Source of the DNA: Crocinitomicaceae bacterium
Lineage (GTDB): Bacteria > Bacteroidota > Bacteroidia > Flavobacteriales_G > Salibacteraceae
Length of the DNA: 64,000 nucleotides
Reading direction: 5' to 3'
Assembly (NCBI GenBank): GCA_002713215.1
Contig: PAVO01000018.1
Span: forward strand, 87,466 to 151,465
Each line of letters opens with the position of its first letter. Position 1 is the stretch's first letter. Under the pieces are notes generated by a model. It was not told the DNA's origin, did not search any database, and saw only the letters and a program-made list of their open reading frames with translations. A program made the position numbers and the translations under genes. Positions 53,641-62,308 of the stretch are shown in pieces.

Positions 53641-56466
53641 CTAGAAAGTATACCCAAGCTTAACTGCGAAAGTCATACCCAATTGATAGGAACTTACGAC
53701 CTCCGTTTTATCGCTAAACTCTTGAATCTTTTGAATATTAGGATCAAGGATGTTGTACACTTTGAAATCGACTGTGAAGTTTTCTTTGATTCTATTCTTC
53801 CAAATAAAATTTAGGGTATTTACGGGTCGTTCGTAAATGTCTGGTAAGCCGAATACACCTGCTTCGGTAATTCTTTTTCCGGAAAGGTTATAGGATAGGG
53901 TAAAATCGGATACCACTTTAACATCCTTCCAGTTCTGACGGTAGGTTAAGTCTGCATTTAACAAGAATGGACTGGCTCCCTGTAGCTGGCGGTTTACATT
54001 GGTTACGTTAATGTTTCCCTGAGTGGAGTTAGTAGTATCAATAATAATTTGAGAATACAGGTAAGAAGCATTAAAACCAATCAGTACATTTTTTACCCAT
54101 CCTGAATCTACTTTTATTATGTTACCCAGGTTTTTGGTCACTTCCAACTCAATTCCTGCCACATAGGCTTTATCAGTATTAATGTAAGTGGCCAAAGGTG
54201 TTGCGGCCTCCATTCGAATTCTTTCAATGGGCTTATTCAGGTACTTACCAAATACGGTAACGGCAATCATCTCTCCATAATTTGGAAACCACTCATATTT
54301 TATGTCTCCGTTATAGATATAGCCATTCTTTAGGTTTTCATTTCCTTGCTCCTGTACGCCTCCAAAATAAGGAAGGTATTGAATGGGTGCCATTTCTCTA
54401 AACATAGGTCGAGACATGGTCTGGCTAAATGCAAATCGGATATTCGAGGTTTTATTGACCACGTACTTACCCCCAAGAGAAGGAAGGAAGTTTAGTGTGT
54501 CGATAATGTTTACACGAAAAGGATCGGAATACCGGTCACCTAATTTTTTGTATCGAATCATTTGTTTCGATTTTTCAACCCGAACACCAACCATAAGCTG
54601 AAGCTTATCCGGAACCAGATAATAATCTACATTGACATATCCGGCCATGATATTCAAATTTCCAAAGTAGTTTGAAGAGGGGTCGCTCTGCTCTTTGAAA
54701 TCGTAGTAACCCCCATCGTAATTGGGCTGATTTAAATACCCGTCGGGGTTGTTGTAATTTACCTCTCCCAATAGAGGGCTAAGCGAGTCGGTACGATCTA
54801 TTCGGTAATTAACCTGTCTCCAGTCAAACTCACGGTCTTTATTCAGGTAATTGTAGCCTACGTATAACCGTCCTTGATTGCTGTTGTTATTTTCTTCGGA
54901 TGCGTACTTGAATTTATACTCAACATCGGCATTGAAATTCGTTTGGTTTTCATCCAGCTGAGACCACCATCGGTGATTAGCAGCTAAATCCAACGTATTG
55001 AATTCGTAGCTCTGATTATCGTTTTGTAACCACACCAATTGATTTCTATCCTTTTCCTCGTTTTTAGCCTTGGAGTATGAACCGTTCCAGGTAACTATTA
55101 ATTTATCACGGCTTAAAAGTTTATGCTTACCTACCAATTGAACATTGTACATCTGATCCTGGAAATAGGGGTTTCTTGAAGTAATCAAGTTCCTGCTTTG
55201 ATCATTGTTGTACCCCGAATGGCTTGTGGCATTGTTTTCAGAACTATTCAAAAACAACCCGTTCAAGCTTATGCTGTGTTTCTTGTTAAGTTTAAAATAC
55301 AGGTTGCCATAAGTGGTAGTATTGGTGGTGTACTCACTCGATTTGTATTTGTAGTCAGTCATTACTGCCCGGTCCGCTTTTAAAACACGATCTACACCTT
55401 CTTTATTCTGGTATTTGTTATCGAAGTTTGCCAAAAGAAGGAAACCAATTCCGCCTTCATCACCAACCTTATAATAATTGCCTCCGGAAACCCCAATTGA
55501 GGTTGCTGGCATTGCTTTGCCAACGTTATTGTTCAATCCAGTGGTATAAGGGTACTGGGTGTTCTCTAACCTTGGTGTTTCGTATTGATTGTTGCTAATT
55601 GAAGCAATTTCATTAGGCAAATCCCTGTTTCCACCATCGTAACCGAGGTATTCATACTTTCCGGTCCTACGGCCTTCAAAATCCTGAAAAGTGGTTCTTG
55701 TATTAATGCTGGTTCCCAGCTCAACTTTAAAAAGGGGCTCTTCGGGGTAATCTTTTGAAACGATATCAATTCTGGCACCTGCATAATCCGAGAAATAACG
55801 AGGCGAAAACACCTTGTCAATTGCCAGGTTACTTACAATGTCGGTTGGAAATAAATCCAATGGAATAACTTTTTGATCGGGATTTGGAGAAGCCAATAAA
55901 GCACCATTCCAGGTTGCTAAATTGTATCGATCTCCCAGTCCGCGGACAAACATGCTTTTGCCTTCTACCAAGCTAATTCCGGTAACTTTTGTCAAACCGG
56001 TAGCGACATCGGAAACCCCTTTCTTTTCCAATTCCACAGCGCCAATTGATTGTTTTATTTCGGTTGCATTTTTTTGTTCCATTAAAAGAACGTTTGCCGA
56101 TTCGCGACTGACCTTAGCCTCAATTTGAAACTCTTCCAACATTTCCATGTTTTTACCCACAGTCTTATTTACGGTCTTATTTTCACCATCGGCAACAGTA
56201 ATTTTAGTGGTGTCGGGTTTGTATCCAATAAAAGAAACAACCAGGGAATAGGTACCTGGCTTTACACCATCAATTTTATAACCTCCATCAAAGTTGGTTG
56301 TTGTTCCTTGCAGGGTCTCCATCAAAACAACATTGGCGAATGGTACAGGAATTAACTTGCCATCCAATTCTTCGGTAATGGTTCCTGCCAGGCTTCCTGT
56401 TTGCGCATAAACGGTTAACCCCCCGGTAACAAAAAGGAAAGATAAAAGGGTGATAATTTTATTCAT
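53641..56466 (-). CDS. TonB-dependent receptor with CarboxypepD_reg-like domain
   Basis: 941 residues from ATG 56466 (signal peptide MNKIITLLSFLFVTGGLTVYAQ). Order: CarboxypepD_reg-like domain (residues ~25-105: GSLAGTITEELDGKLIPVP, GYKIDGVKPGTYSLVVSFIG), TonB plug (SIGAVELEKKGVSDVATGLT, MFVRGLGDRYNLATWNGALL), then barrel. It ends with AVKLGYTF. The plug and regulatory domain resemble SusC-family proteins, but the partner is a beta-helix lipoprotein, not SusD. Divergent from a PhoB-like regulator, which could control it. Confidence 0.92.
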   Translation of the reverse strand: MNKIITLLSFLFVTGGLTVYAQTGSLAGTITEELDGKLIPVPFANVVLMETLQGTTTNFDGGYKIDGVKPGTYSLVVSFIGYKPDTTKITVADGENKTVNKTVGKNMEMLEEFQIEAKVSRESANVLLMEQKNATEIKQSIGAVELEKKGVSDVATGLTKVTGISLVEGKSMFVRGLGDRYNLATWNGALLASPNPDQKVIPLDLFPTDIVSNLAIDKVFSPRYFSDYAGARIDIVSKDYPEEPLFKVELGTSINTRTTFQDFEGRRTGKYEYLGYDGGNRDLPNEIASISNNQYETPRLENTQYPYTTGLNNNVGKAMPATSIGVSGGNYYKVGDEGGIGFLLLANFDNKYQNKEGVDRVLKADRAVMTDYKYKSSEYTTNTTTYGNLYFKLNKKHSISLNGLFLNSSENNATSHSGYNNDQSRNLITSRNPYFQDQMYNVQLVGKHKLLSRDKLIVTWNGSYSKAKNEEKDRNQLVWLQNDNQSYEFNTLDLAANHRWWSQLDENQTNFNADVEYKFKYASEENNNSNQGRLYVGYNYLNKDREFDWRQVNYRIDRTDSLSPLLGEVNYNNPDGYLNQPNYDGGYYDFKEQSDPSSNYFGNLNIMAGYVNVDYYLVPDKLQLMVGVRVEKSKQMIRYKKLGDRYSDPFRVNIIDTLNFLPSLGGKYVVNKTSNIRFAFSQTMSRPMFREMAPIQYLPYFGGVQEQGNENLKNGYIYNGDIKYEWFPNYGEMIAVTVFGKYLNKPIERIRMEAATPLATYINTDKAYVAGIELEVTKNLGNIIKVDSGWVKNVLIGFNASYLYSQIIIDTTNSTQGNINVTNVNRQLQGASPFLLNADLTYRQNWKDVKVVSDFTLSYNLSGKRITEAGVFGLPDIYERPVNTLNFIWKNRIKENFTVDFKVYNILDPNIQKIQEFSDKTEVVSSYQLGMTFAVKLGYTF

Positions 56467-56616
56467 AGTTCGAATCATCTAATTTCTTTGCAAAAGAAGA
56501 GATGGTCTTCTGGTTGGTTGTTTAGGAATTCTTTATGGAATTATTAATAATCCGACGCCTTTGATTAATTTAGAAAATCTTAAAATAATCTTTACTTAAC
56601 ATTAAGGAAACAGACA

Positions 56617-57342
56617 ATGGGTGGGAATAAATCCAAATTTGAGGGTAGTAAAAAGCCTAAAAAGTTGAAAGAAAAGAAACATAAAATCCTGTTGGTTGAC
56701 GATGAACAAGATATTCTTGATTTGCTTAAATATAATCTCGAAAAAGAAAACTTTATCGTTTACAGTTGCAACAATGGAATCGATGCCATTGAAGTAGCGA
56801 AACAGGAAGTTCCCGACCTGGTACTGCTTGATGTGATGATGCCGGAAATGGATGGGATGGAGACTTGCACCGAGCTTAGGCAAATCGAAAAACTAAAACA
56901 TACGCTGATTGCATTTCTAACAGCCAGGGGCGAAGATTATTCGCAAATTGCCGGATTTGATGCCGGAGCTGACGATTATATTTCCAAGCCGGTTAAGCCA
57001 CGGGTGCTCATTAGTCGTATTAAGGCATTGTTAAGACGAAAAGGTGGCGGCTCGGTTCAATATGAAGAAATTGACGGTGTGTTAATTGATCGTGAAAAGT
57101 ATTTGGTTAAAGTAAATGGCAAAGAACTTAATTTACCAAAGAAAGAGTTTGAACTGCTAAGCCTGCTCACCTCCCAATCGGGTAAGGTTTTTACCCGGGA
57201 AATTATACTCAACACCATTTGGGGTGAGGATGTAATTGTGGGAGATCGTACGATTGATGTTCACATTCGAAAACTCCGGGAAAAAATTGGTGACGATTAC
57301 ATCAAGACCATAAAGGGAGTCGGTTATAAATTTGGACGCTAG
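56617..57342 (+). CDS. OmpR/PhoB-family response regulator
   Basis: 241 residues. N-terminal basic extension (KPKKLKEKKHK), receiver domain with VDDEQDILD, phospho-Asp in LVLLDVMMPEMDG, AFLTARGE and conserved Lys in ISKPVKPR; then a winged-helix DNA-binding domain with GDRTIDVHIRKLREKIG and TIKGVGYKF. It is directly followed by a histidine kinase (32-bp gap). The ~20-residue basic N-terminal extension is unusual for PhoB. Divergent from the TonB receptor. Confidence 0.93.
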   Translation: MGGNKSKFEGSKKPKKLKEKKHKILLVDDEQDILDLLKYNLEKENFIVYSCNNGIDAIEVAKQEVPDLVLLDVMMPEMDGMETCTELRQIEKLKHTLIAFLTARGEDYSQIAGFDAGADDYISKPVKPRVLISRIKALLRRKGGGSVQYEEIDGVLIDREKYLVKVNGKELNLPKKEFELLSLLTSQSGKVFTREIILNTIWGEDVIVGDRTIDVHIRKLREKIGDDYIKTIKGVGYKFGR

Positions 57343-57374
57343 ACCCCACGGTCCGGAAGTATTATCTTCACAGT

Positions 57375-58424
57375 ATGAAAAAAGCACTTACGCCAAAGCG
57401 TGTAGCGTATAGAGCCAGTTTGCTTCTTACAGCAGTGGTTACTATCCTTGGTATTGTACCTGTATCGGTGGTGCTTGGTACTCCTGTGGCATATTTCTTA
57501 ATTCCAACCCCTTTTCTGCTTTTGGGAGCAGCTTACGGCATCTTTTATTTGCTAATGGAAAAGTACATTAACCAACGAATAAAGCTGATTTACAGAACCA
57601 TACACGCGGAAAAAATTGGACGCCCCCTGGAAACCCTAAAAGTGGATATGAATACCGATGCGTTTCGTGAAATAAATAGAGACGTAGAACATTGGGCCAA
57701 GGACTCACGCCTGGAGATTGAATCGCTGAAAGAAAAGGCAAAATTCAGGCGCGAATTCATTGGGAACTTAAGCCACGAACTAAAGACTCCATTAACCATA
57801 ATTCAGGGAAATATTTTAACGCTGCTTGAAGGTGCTGTGGAAGACAAACTGATGCGTGACCGATTTTTAATTAAAGCTGCTGAAAATGTAGAGCGTCTGG
57901 ATTTACTGATTCAGGATCTTGATCGAATAACCAAGCTGGAAAGTGGGCGAGATGAAATAGAAACCGAGAAATTTGATTTAGCAATTATTGTTAAAGAAGT
58001 AGTTGACAACCTACAGGGAAAGGCCAAAAAGAATGAGGTAGAAATTGAGGTCGTACTGCATTCCAACCTGGACATGAGTGTAATTGCTGATCGCCACAAA
58101 ATTGACCAGGTATTAACCAACCTCATCATCAATTCCATTAAGTACAACAAGACGGGAGGTAAAACCAGGATTACTTTCGAAGACCTTGGCGATAATATTC
58201 TGGTCGAAATTCGGGATTCGGGAATTGGAATCGATGAAAAACACTTACCCCGATTGTTCGAACGGTTTTACCGGGTAGATAGTAGTCGTGCCCGACACAT
58301 TGGAGGTACGGGCCTTGGGTTGGCCATTGTAAAACACATTATTGATGCACACCATCAAACCATAAATGTAAGGAGTGTAATTGACGAGGGTAGTACGTTT
58401 TCGTTTACATTAAAGCGCGCTTAA
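57375..58424 (+). CDS. PhoR-like sensor histidine kinase
   Basis: 349 residues: two N-terminal membrane helices (ASLLLTAVVTILGIVPVSVVL; AYFLIPTPFLLLGAAYGIFY) with a very short outside loop, then dimerisation/phosphoacceptor His in FIGNLSHELKTPLTI, N box VLTNLIINSIKYN, and G1/F/G2 boxes IRDSGIGIDEKHLPRLFERF and GGTGLGLAIVKH. It lacks a PAS or large periplasmic sensor, as with PhoR kinases that sense membrane-transporter state. Partner of the upstream regulator. Confidence 0.93.
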   Translation: MKKALTPKRVAYRASLLLTAVVTILGIVPVSVVLGTPVAYFLIPTPFLLLGAAYGIFYLLMEKYINQRIKLIYRTIHAEKIGRPLETLKVDMNTDAFREINRDVEHWAKDSRLEIESLKEKAKFRREFIGNLSHELKTPLTIIQGNILTLLEGAVEDKLMRDRFLIKAAENVERLDLLIQDLDRITKLESGRDEIETEKFDLAIIVKEVVDNLQGKAKKNEVEIEVVLHSNLDMSVIADRHKIDQVLTNLIINSIKYNKTGGKTRITFEDLGDNILVEIRDSGIGIDEKHLPRLFERFYRVDSSRARHIGGTGLGLAIVKHIIDAHHQTINVRSVIDEGSTFSFTLKRA

Positions 58425-58432
58425 TTTACGCA

Positions 58433-58571
58433 GTGTTGTACAATAGTGTGGGAATTATCGTCATTCCTTGCTTGACAAGGAATCTAGTCTCTATATCTAG
58501 ATTCCTGCTTTCGCAGGAATGACGTGTCTTTTTATATGGTAGTATTATTAACACACATCATTCTACAACAC
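58433..58571. mobile_element. MITE-like element with imperfect terminal inverted repeats
   Basis: GTGTTGTA at the left end (58433-58440) and the reverse complement TACAACAC at the right (58564-58571) match exactly, and the next ~10 bp are imperfectly complementary (left ...CAATAGTGTG, right CACACATCATT...). Between them lies a REP/cruciform element (58459-58524). The whole is 139 bp with no coding potential, located just after the kinase stop. No target-site duplication could be established. Confidence 0.5.
58459..58524. repeat. REP-like cruciform palindrome
   Basis: Two perfect 8-bp hairpins, ATTCCTTG/CAAGGAAT (loop CTTGA) and ATTCCTGC/GCAGGAAT (loop TTTC), flanked by outer CGTC/GACG and inner CTAG/CTAG pairs around a TCTCTATAT centre. 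This CGTCATTCC...GGAATGACG layout is a well-known dispersed bacterial repeat type. It may act as a bidirectional terminator or a mobile REP. Confidence 0.75.
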
Positions 58572-58572
58572 C

Positions 58573-59146
58573 ATGTTAGTTTATACCTTGTTTAAGAATA
58601 AAATGGAATTGTGTTAGTAACATTATAAAAGTCGTCAAGGCTTTATAATTTGATGTTTCAATAATCTATTAATTATAACCTTAAGCTGGCCCTTCATTTT
58701 CTTTTTGTTGCCCAAAAAGAAAAATTGCCCGGCTCGATGCTTCTGGATTGAAATCCACTCGCTTAATCAAATTCGCAACCAAACTTGAATAGCTTTTTTT
58801 TCAAAAGCCTATTCATCGAACAAGGTTGCTCTGTTTGATCGCACGCTTGATTTCTAGCGCCATAAGCCTAAGGCCGTAGATTTTACAAGATTTAAAACTA
58901 CAGTAATCAGTATGCAGTTTAGACGTTCGTCTCAAAGGATCTGGTATATGTTAATCATAATATGGTCAATCTTGCAGTTTATCGTTCACTTTAGGCGTAC
59001 AACAACCCTTTGAGCATACAATTGGTTTGAATTCTTATTTTAGCGCAAATCGGTTGTGAATATTCAATTGAACATACATTACTTGCTCCAATTTTTGCAA
59101 TTAAGGGGCCCATTTTTTAGTTCCAGAATAAGCAATTAAAAACACG
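58573..59146. other. Non-coding intergenic region of ~570 bp
   Basis: No ORF over ~60 codons fits. Contains AT-rich stretches, several stop codons in all frames, an inverted AGACG-TT-CGTCT (near 58920) and 'TATGCAGTTTAGACG', similar to 'CATGCAGTTTAG' at ~62322. The stretch ~58690-58870 reads in broken frames like degraded repeat DNA. It separates the core genes from the Rhs/immunity island. Confidence 0.6.
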
Positions 59147-59794
59147 ATGTGGTATATCCTTTCCAAGAAGCTTAGACGTGAACTTATCCATTGGCCCGAA
59201 TCAGGTCCGGGATACCAGATTGTGTTGTTTTCGGACCAAAAATTTCAAGGTTCTTTCATTGCTATTGTGTTTAATGGAACTTATTACATCAAGTTCGACA
59301 ACTACTACAATGACTCTATTGAGGCTTTTTTTGTTGAAGTAATTAAAGGCGGTCGGGAGATTAAAAATGCACTGACCGCAGAAAACCTGTTCATTACAAA
59401 AGTGTTGCCTCCGGTAAAGGCAACGACCCATGCAGACGGCAATACCGGCAAACAAATTTTCTGCTCCGGTGAGGAAATGTACTTGCGTAAATCATTTTTC
59501 CGATTCGATTGCCGGTTTGATATTCAAAACCGCTGCCTATATCCCGGGTCATTTTTGTATAAACACGATGATAGCACTATTGAAAAGCGAAACAACTTCC
59601 AATACCAGGGAAAGGTGATTTACCCCAAATGGATGAAACACCAATGGGGTTTTGATGTGCTACCTACCCAACGCGATCGCTACTGCGAAAACTACCAGGG
59701 GATAGATGAAGAGTTTAAGTTCTTTTTTGGGGGAACCAAACGAAATACCTTGGCGTGGAGCAAGGTTGGTTTACGACCTTCGGTTGAGGTTTAA
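59147..59794 (+). CDS. Hypothetical protein in the accessory region
   Basis: 215 residues starting MWYILSKKLRREL. No signal peptide. Beta-rich, aromatic-rich sequence (GYQIVLFSDQKFQGSFIAIV, YYIKFDNYYNDSIEAFFVEV, MYLRKSFFRFDCRFDIQNRC) and a C-terminal FFFGGTKRNTLAWSKVGL. It is on the plus strand, opposite to the genes that follow, and its stop is followed at once by a hairpin (59797-59829). No family recognised. Confidence 0.6.
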   Translation: MWYILSKKLRRELIHWPESGPGYQIVLFSDQKFQGSFIAIVFNGTYYIKFDNYYNDSIEAFFVEVIKGGREIKNALTAENLFITKVLPPVKATTHADGNTGKQIFCSGEEMYLRKSFFRFDCRFDIQNRCLYPGSFLYKHDDSTIEKRNNFQYQGKVIYPKWMKHQWGFDVLPTQRDRYCENYQGIDEEFKFFFGGTKRNTLAWSKVGLRPSVEV

Positions 59795-59796
59795 TG

Positions 59797-59829
59797 CCTC
59801 CAACGGGAACATCCGTCTAGCGTTGGAGG
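59797..59829. repeat. Hairpin after the hypothetical gene
   Basis: CCTCCAACG (59797-59805) and CGTTGGAGG (59821-59829) form a 9-bp perfect inverted repeat with a 15-base loop, 2 bp after the stop. There is no T run, so it is not a classical terminator; it could still end transcription or be an attachment-like dyad. Confidence 0.5.
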
Positions 59830-59860
59830 AAATACTTTCTCTAAAAAGAACGTATTTATC

Positions 59861-60157
59861 TCATAAGCAATCTGGGTCGAACCATTTTTTGTTGCTAATA
59901 ACTTGAATTAGGTGATCAGTTTTAAACGTTTTTACTCTTTTGGTTTTAAGCAACCCATCGAAAAGACCAACTTTTCTTGGATTATATTCTTCATAATCAA
60001 ATCCTTCAGCATCAATTTCAAATTTTGAAATAAACTTTAAAAAGAAAATCTCAATATCCTCTTCAAATAAGTCTAAATCTGTGAAGAATTCAGTGTTATC
60101 ATCCACCTTCATTCCCAATTCGTTGGACAACCATTGTTGGAACTCAATTTTATTCAT
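59861..60157 (-). CDS. DUF1493-like small protein
   Basis: 98 residues from ATG 60157; the frame extends eight codons further. Sequence pattern TEFFTDLDLFEEDIEIFFLK, then FEIDAEGFDYEEYNPR is like the DUF1493 family ('TDLYEDLGLDGDDAEEFLEAF', 'FDFSRYF'). Acidic, cytoplasmic. DUF1493 genes occur in toxin-immunity and phage contexts; a role as orphan immunity protein is possible. Last gene of the minus-strand accessory cluster. Confidence 0.55.
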   Translation of the reverse strand: MNKIEFQQWLSNELGMKVDDNTEFFTDLDLFEEDIEIFFLKFISKFEIDAEGFDYEEYNPRKVGLFDGLLKTKRVKTFKTDHLIQVISNKKWFDPDCL

Positions 60158-60288
60158 TGCCCTTTTAAAAACTATTGCCATTCACAAATGAAGTACTAGT
60201 ATTATAATTCTCTTCATGAGAATTTTGAATACTTCCCCTTCTATATACGGTAAACATTACCACATTTTCTCCAAGTTGGGAACACTTT

Positions 60289-60852
60289 TTAGCGCTCGTT
60301 CACTAAAATCAGCTTCAAACTAATTTTCTTACTTTCTAGTTCACAGTTAACCTTTCTATCTTTTAGGTTAATTGAGGAAAGGTCCAAATCACAAGAGTCA
60401 TATCCAGGAGTTACCATGTATAGTTTTTTAAATTTAGATTCGTATAAATAATAGGATTGCATTCCATCGGAAATTGAGATGCACTCAAATGCATATACCT
60501 CGGAATTGGAAACCCCAAGTTTTCCATAAAAGGAAAAATGGTTTTCAGATTGAAAATCGCGGTCCAACAATATAATGGCATCATTACTTGAACTTGAGAA
60601 TAAAATTAGAAACCCAACCCACATCTCATCATTAAAGGCTTTTATTTGAAAAATCGTGTCTTCGGAAAGTGTCCGGGAACTATATGTTATTGACTTTTCA
60701 GTAATCGCCCCAAGAAAATCTTTATTAACATTTGGATAATTATTTTCTATGGACTTTTTAATCTTTTGGATTTTTTGGCTATCAACCGTATCCTGAGAAA
60801 AGCTCTTCAATCCAATTAATACCGTAAATAATAGTAAAATAGTCTTTTTCAT
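60289..60852 (-). CDS. Small exported protein, unknown
   Basis: 187 residues; signal peptide MKKTILLLFTVLIGLKSFSQ. The mature part is mixed alpha/beta with two cysteines (ECISISD and SCDLDLSS) plus a third in NCELESK. Starts overlapping the upstream gene by 4 bp (ATGA), so it is translated in series with it. Cargo or immunity function unknown. Confidence 0.65.
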   Translation of the reverse strand: MKKTILLLFTVLIGLKSFSQDTVDSQKIQKIKKSIENNYPNVNKDFLGAITEKSITYSSRTLSEDTIFQIKAFNDEMWVGFLILFSSSSNDAIILLDRDFQSENHFSFYGKLGVSNSEVYAFECISISDGMQSYYLYESKFKKLYMVTPGYDSCDLDLSSINLKDRKVNCELESKKISLKLILVNER

Positions 60853-61421
60853 ATATGGTCATCAATATTTTTAAAATCAAGAGCTTTAAATCTAAATGGG
60901 TTGGTTTTAAAACAGCGAATAATTCTTCCGTTCTTTAAATAAATTCCTATTAAAAAGGAGTCCTTACCATTAGAATGGTAAATTGAAAACTGCCTATATT
61001 CATATTCTTTGTATACCAAAGGAACACATTGGAATAAGTAATATGCTTGTGGGTCATTATTATTGAAATCCTCTGGTTTTTGACTAATAATTCGCTTACC
61101 ACCAATCTCTAACGGGCTACTTGTTGTCTTTTTCTTGTACTCTCCATTCTCTTTTATTTTTTCAAATTCTCGTTGAATTTTAAGGAATTCGAATACCTCA
61201 GGCTTAGTTGTGTCCCACTCAGAAATATGCCTTGATTTGTGATAAAAAGACAAGGAATACGCATGGAACTTATTTTCAGCAAATATGTTCTCCGCTGGCA
61301 GCGATATTTCTTCTCCTAAACATGGTGTGGCTAGGATATCTTCCAACGTTAATTCAATAGTCCCGTCAGAATTTGAACAGGAATTACAGATTAATAAAAG
61401 TAATAAACAGTACATTTTCAT
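60849..61421 (-). CDS. Lipoprotein of unknown function in the accessory cluster
   Basis: 190 residues from ATG 61421 (61415 also possible); lipobox ends at Cys15 (LLLLICNSC). Charged helical middle with KTKP/TTKPEVFEFLKIQREFEK and a later FSIYHSNGKDSFLIGIYLKNG. It overlaps the gene before (61418) and the gene after (60852) by 4 bp each, a tight cluster. Likely periplasm-facing; may be an immunity or surface-protein partner, which is inference. Confidence 0.65.
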   Translation of the reverse strand: MKMYCLLLLLICNSCSNSDGTIELTLEDILATPCLGEEISLPAENIFAENKFHAYSLSFYHKSRHISEWDTTKPEVFEFLKIQREFEKIKENGEYKKKTTSSPLEIGGKRIISQKPEDFNNNDPQAYYLFQCVPLVYKEYEYRQFSIYHSNGKDSFLIGIYLKNGRIIRCFKTNPFRFKALDFKNIDDHI

Positions 61422-61624
61422 TGATACATTCTTAATTGAGTTAAAGCTTTTTTTCGGGCTTCTTTATTCATAAACCTTAATTCAAACATTACGAACCCTT
61501 CAGTATTGTAGCCGACTATAACATATCTATGTTTAAACTGGTTTAGCCTGGGGTTTAAATTATCTATGTCGCGTATCTCCGGATCTAAAAATAAGAGCTT
61601 GTTGGTAGTAGTTTTATAAGTCAC
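61418..61624 (-). CDS. Short ORF, possibly the 3' remnant of a larger gene
   Basis: 68 residues from GTG 61624. The frame continues open upstream to 61684, with credible protein sequence (KRFIDGAYAGTYDGSSVKLV) but no start codon there, just after TGA TGA. This suggests either a GTG start or a gene whose 5' part was lost. Ends with KALTQLRMYQ. It overlaps the next gene by 4 bp. Partial or remnant; no family recognised. Confidence 0.45.
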   Translation of the reverse strand: MTYKTTTNKLLFLDPEIRDIDNLNPRLNQFKHRYVIVGYNTEGFVMFELRFMNKEARKKALTQLRMYQ

Positions 61625-61690
61625 AAGCTTTACCGAACTTCCGTCATAAGTTCCCGCATAAGCCCCATCAATAAACCGTTTTAATCATCA

Positions 61691-62107
61691 CTAATAAAAC
61701 AACTCAATTAATTCTTCAATAGAACTGGTCTCATTAATCGATCGAATTAGCCCCCTACTACCTTCTGGAAGCTCGCTCTTTTCTTTACCAACTTTTACAC
61801 TCGTTGCAGTAATTACTTTTAGTTCATCTAAAGTGTGATTATCAATTTTTTCCACATTAAACTTCAACTTTATCTGCCGTCCTTTGGTAAATAAACTATA
61901 ACCCATAAAGAAAGTACCCCAACCAATTCTTTCAAAAGAATTTATTTTAAATTCTGTTCCTTTAGAATCTATTATTCTTAACCCTTCAAAACCAAGTTTT
62001 CTTACCAACTCTTCATCTGCAATAGAAAAATTTTTGCTTTTCCGAAATGCATACAATTCCATTCCATTCTTTTCAATTGTTAGTATTGGGTAAACCATCT
62101 TTTTCAT
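61691..62107 (-). CDS. Hypothetical small protein (138 residues)
   Basis: MKKMVYPILTIEKNGMELYAF..., no signal peptide, beta-rich core (RIIDSKGTEFKINSFERIGW, GTFFMGYSLFTKGRQIKLKF) and an acidic C-terminus (EETSS...ELIELFY). Could be an immunity-type protein (size and genomic place fit). Stop is followed by TGA TGA. Located 10 bp after the 45-residue membrane ORF. Confidence 0.55.
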   Translation of the reverse strand: MKKMVYPILTIEKNGMELYAFRKSKNFSIADEELVRKLGFEGLRIIDSKGTEFKINSFERIGWGTFFMGYSLFTKGRQIKLKFNVEKIDNHTLDELKVITATSVKVGKEKSELPEGSRGLIRSINETSSIEELIELFY

Positions 62108-62117
62108 CTCATTTCGT

Positions 62118-62255
62118 TTATTGCTCGACCATCAATGGAAAAGCCCGTTTTAGTAACTCGAAATGATATTTTGCCTTTTTAAAAATGAAAAACATAACAA
62201 ATCCAAAATTGATAAAAAAGTCTATGATTAAAATATAAACCAAAATATTCACCAT
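62118..62255 (-). CDS. Short 45-residue membrane ORF
   Basis: ATG at 62255. Protein starts MVNILVYILIIDFFINFGF and ends with a basic tail (FKKAKYHFELLKRAF...). One long hydrophobic helix followed by a basic region. It is in line with the cluster, 10 bp before the next gene. Too short for family assignment; may be a membrane toxin-like or coupling peptide. Confidence 0.4.
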   Translation of the reverse strand: MVNILVYILIIDFFINFGFVMFFIFKKAKYHFELLKRAFPLMVEQ

Positions 62256-62308
62256 CTCATTTCTTGTTAAATATTTGCGTTACAATTCCAAGTATAACAA
62301 AGTCACCT

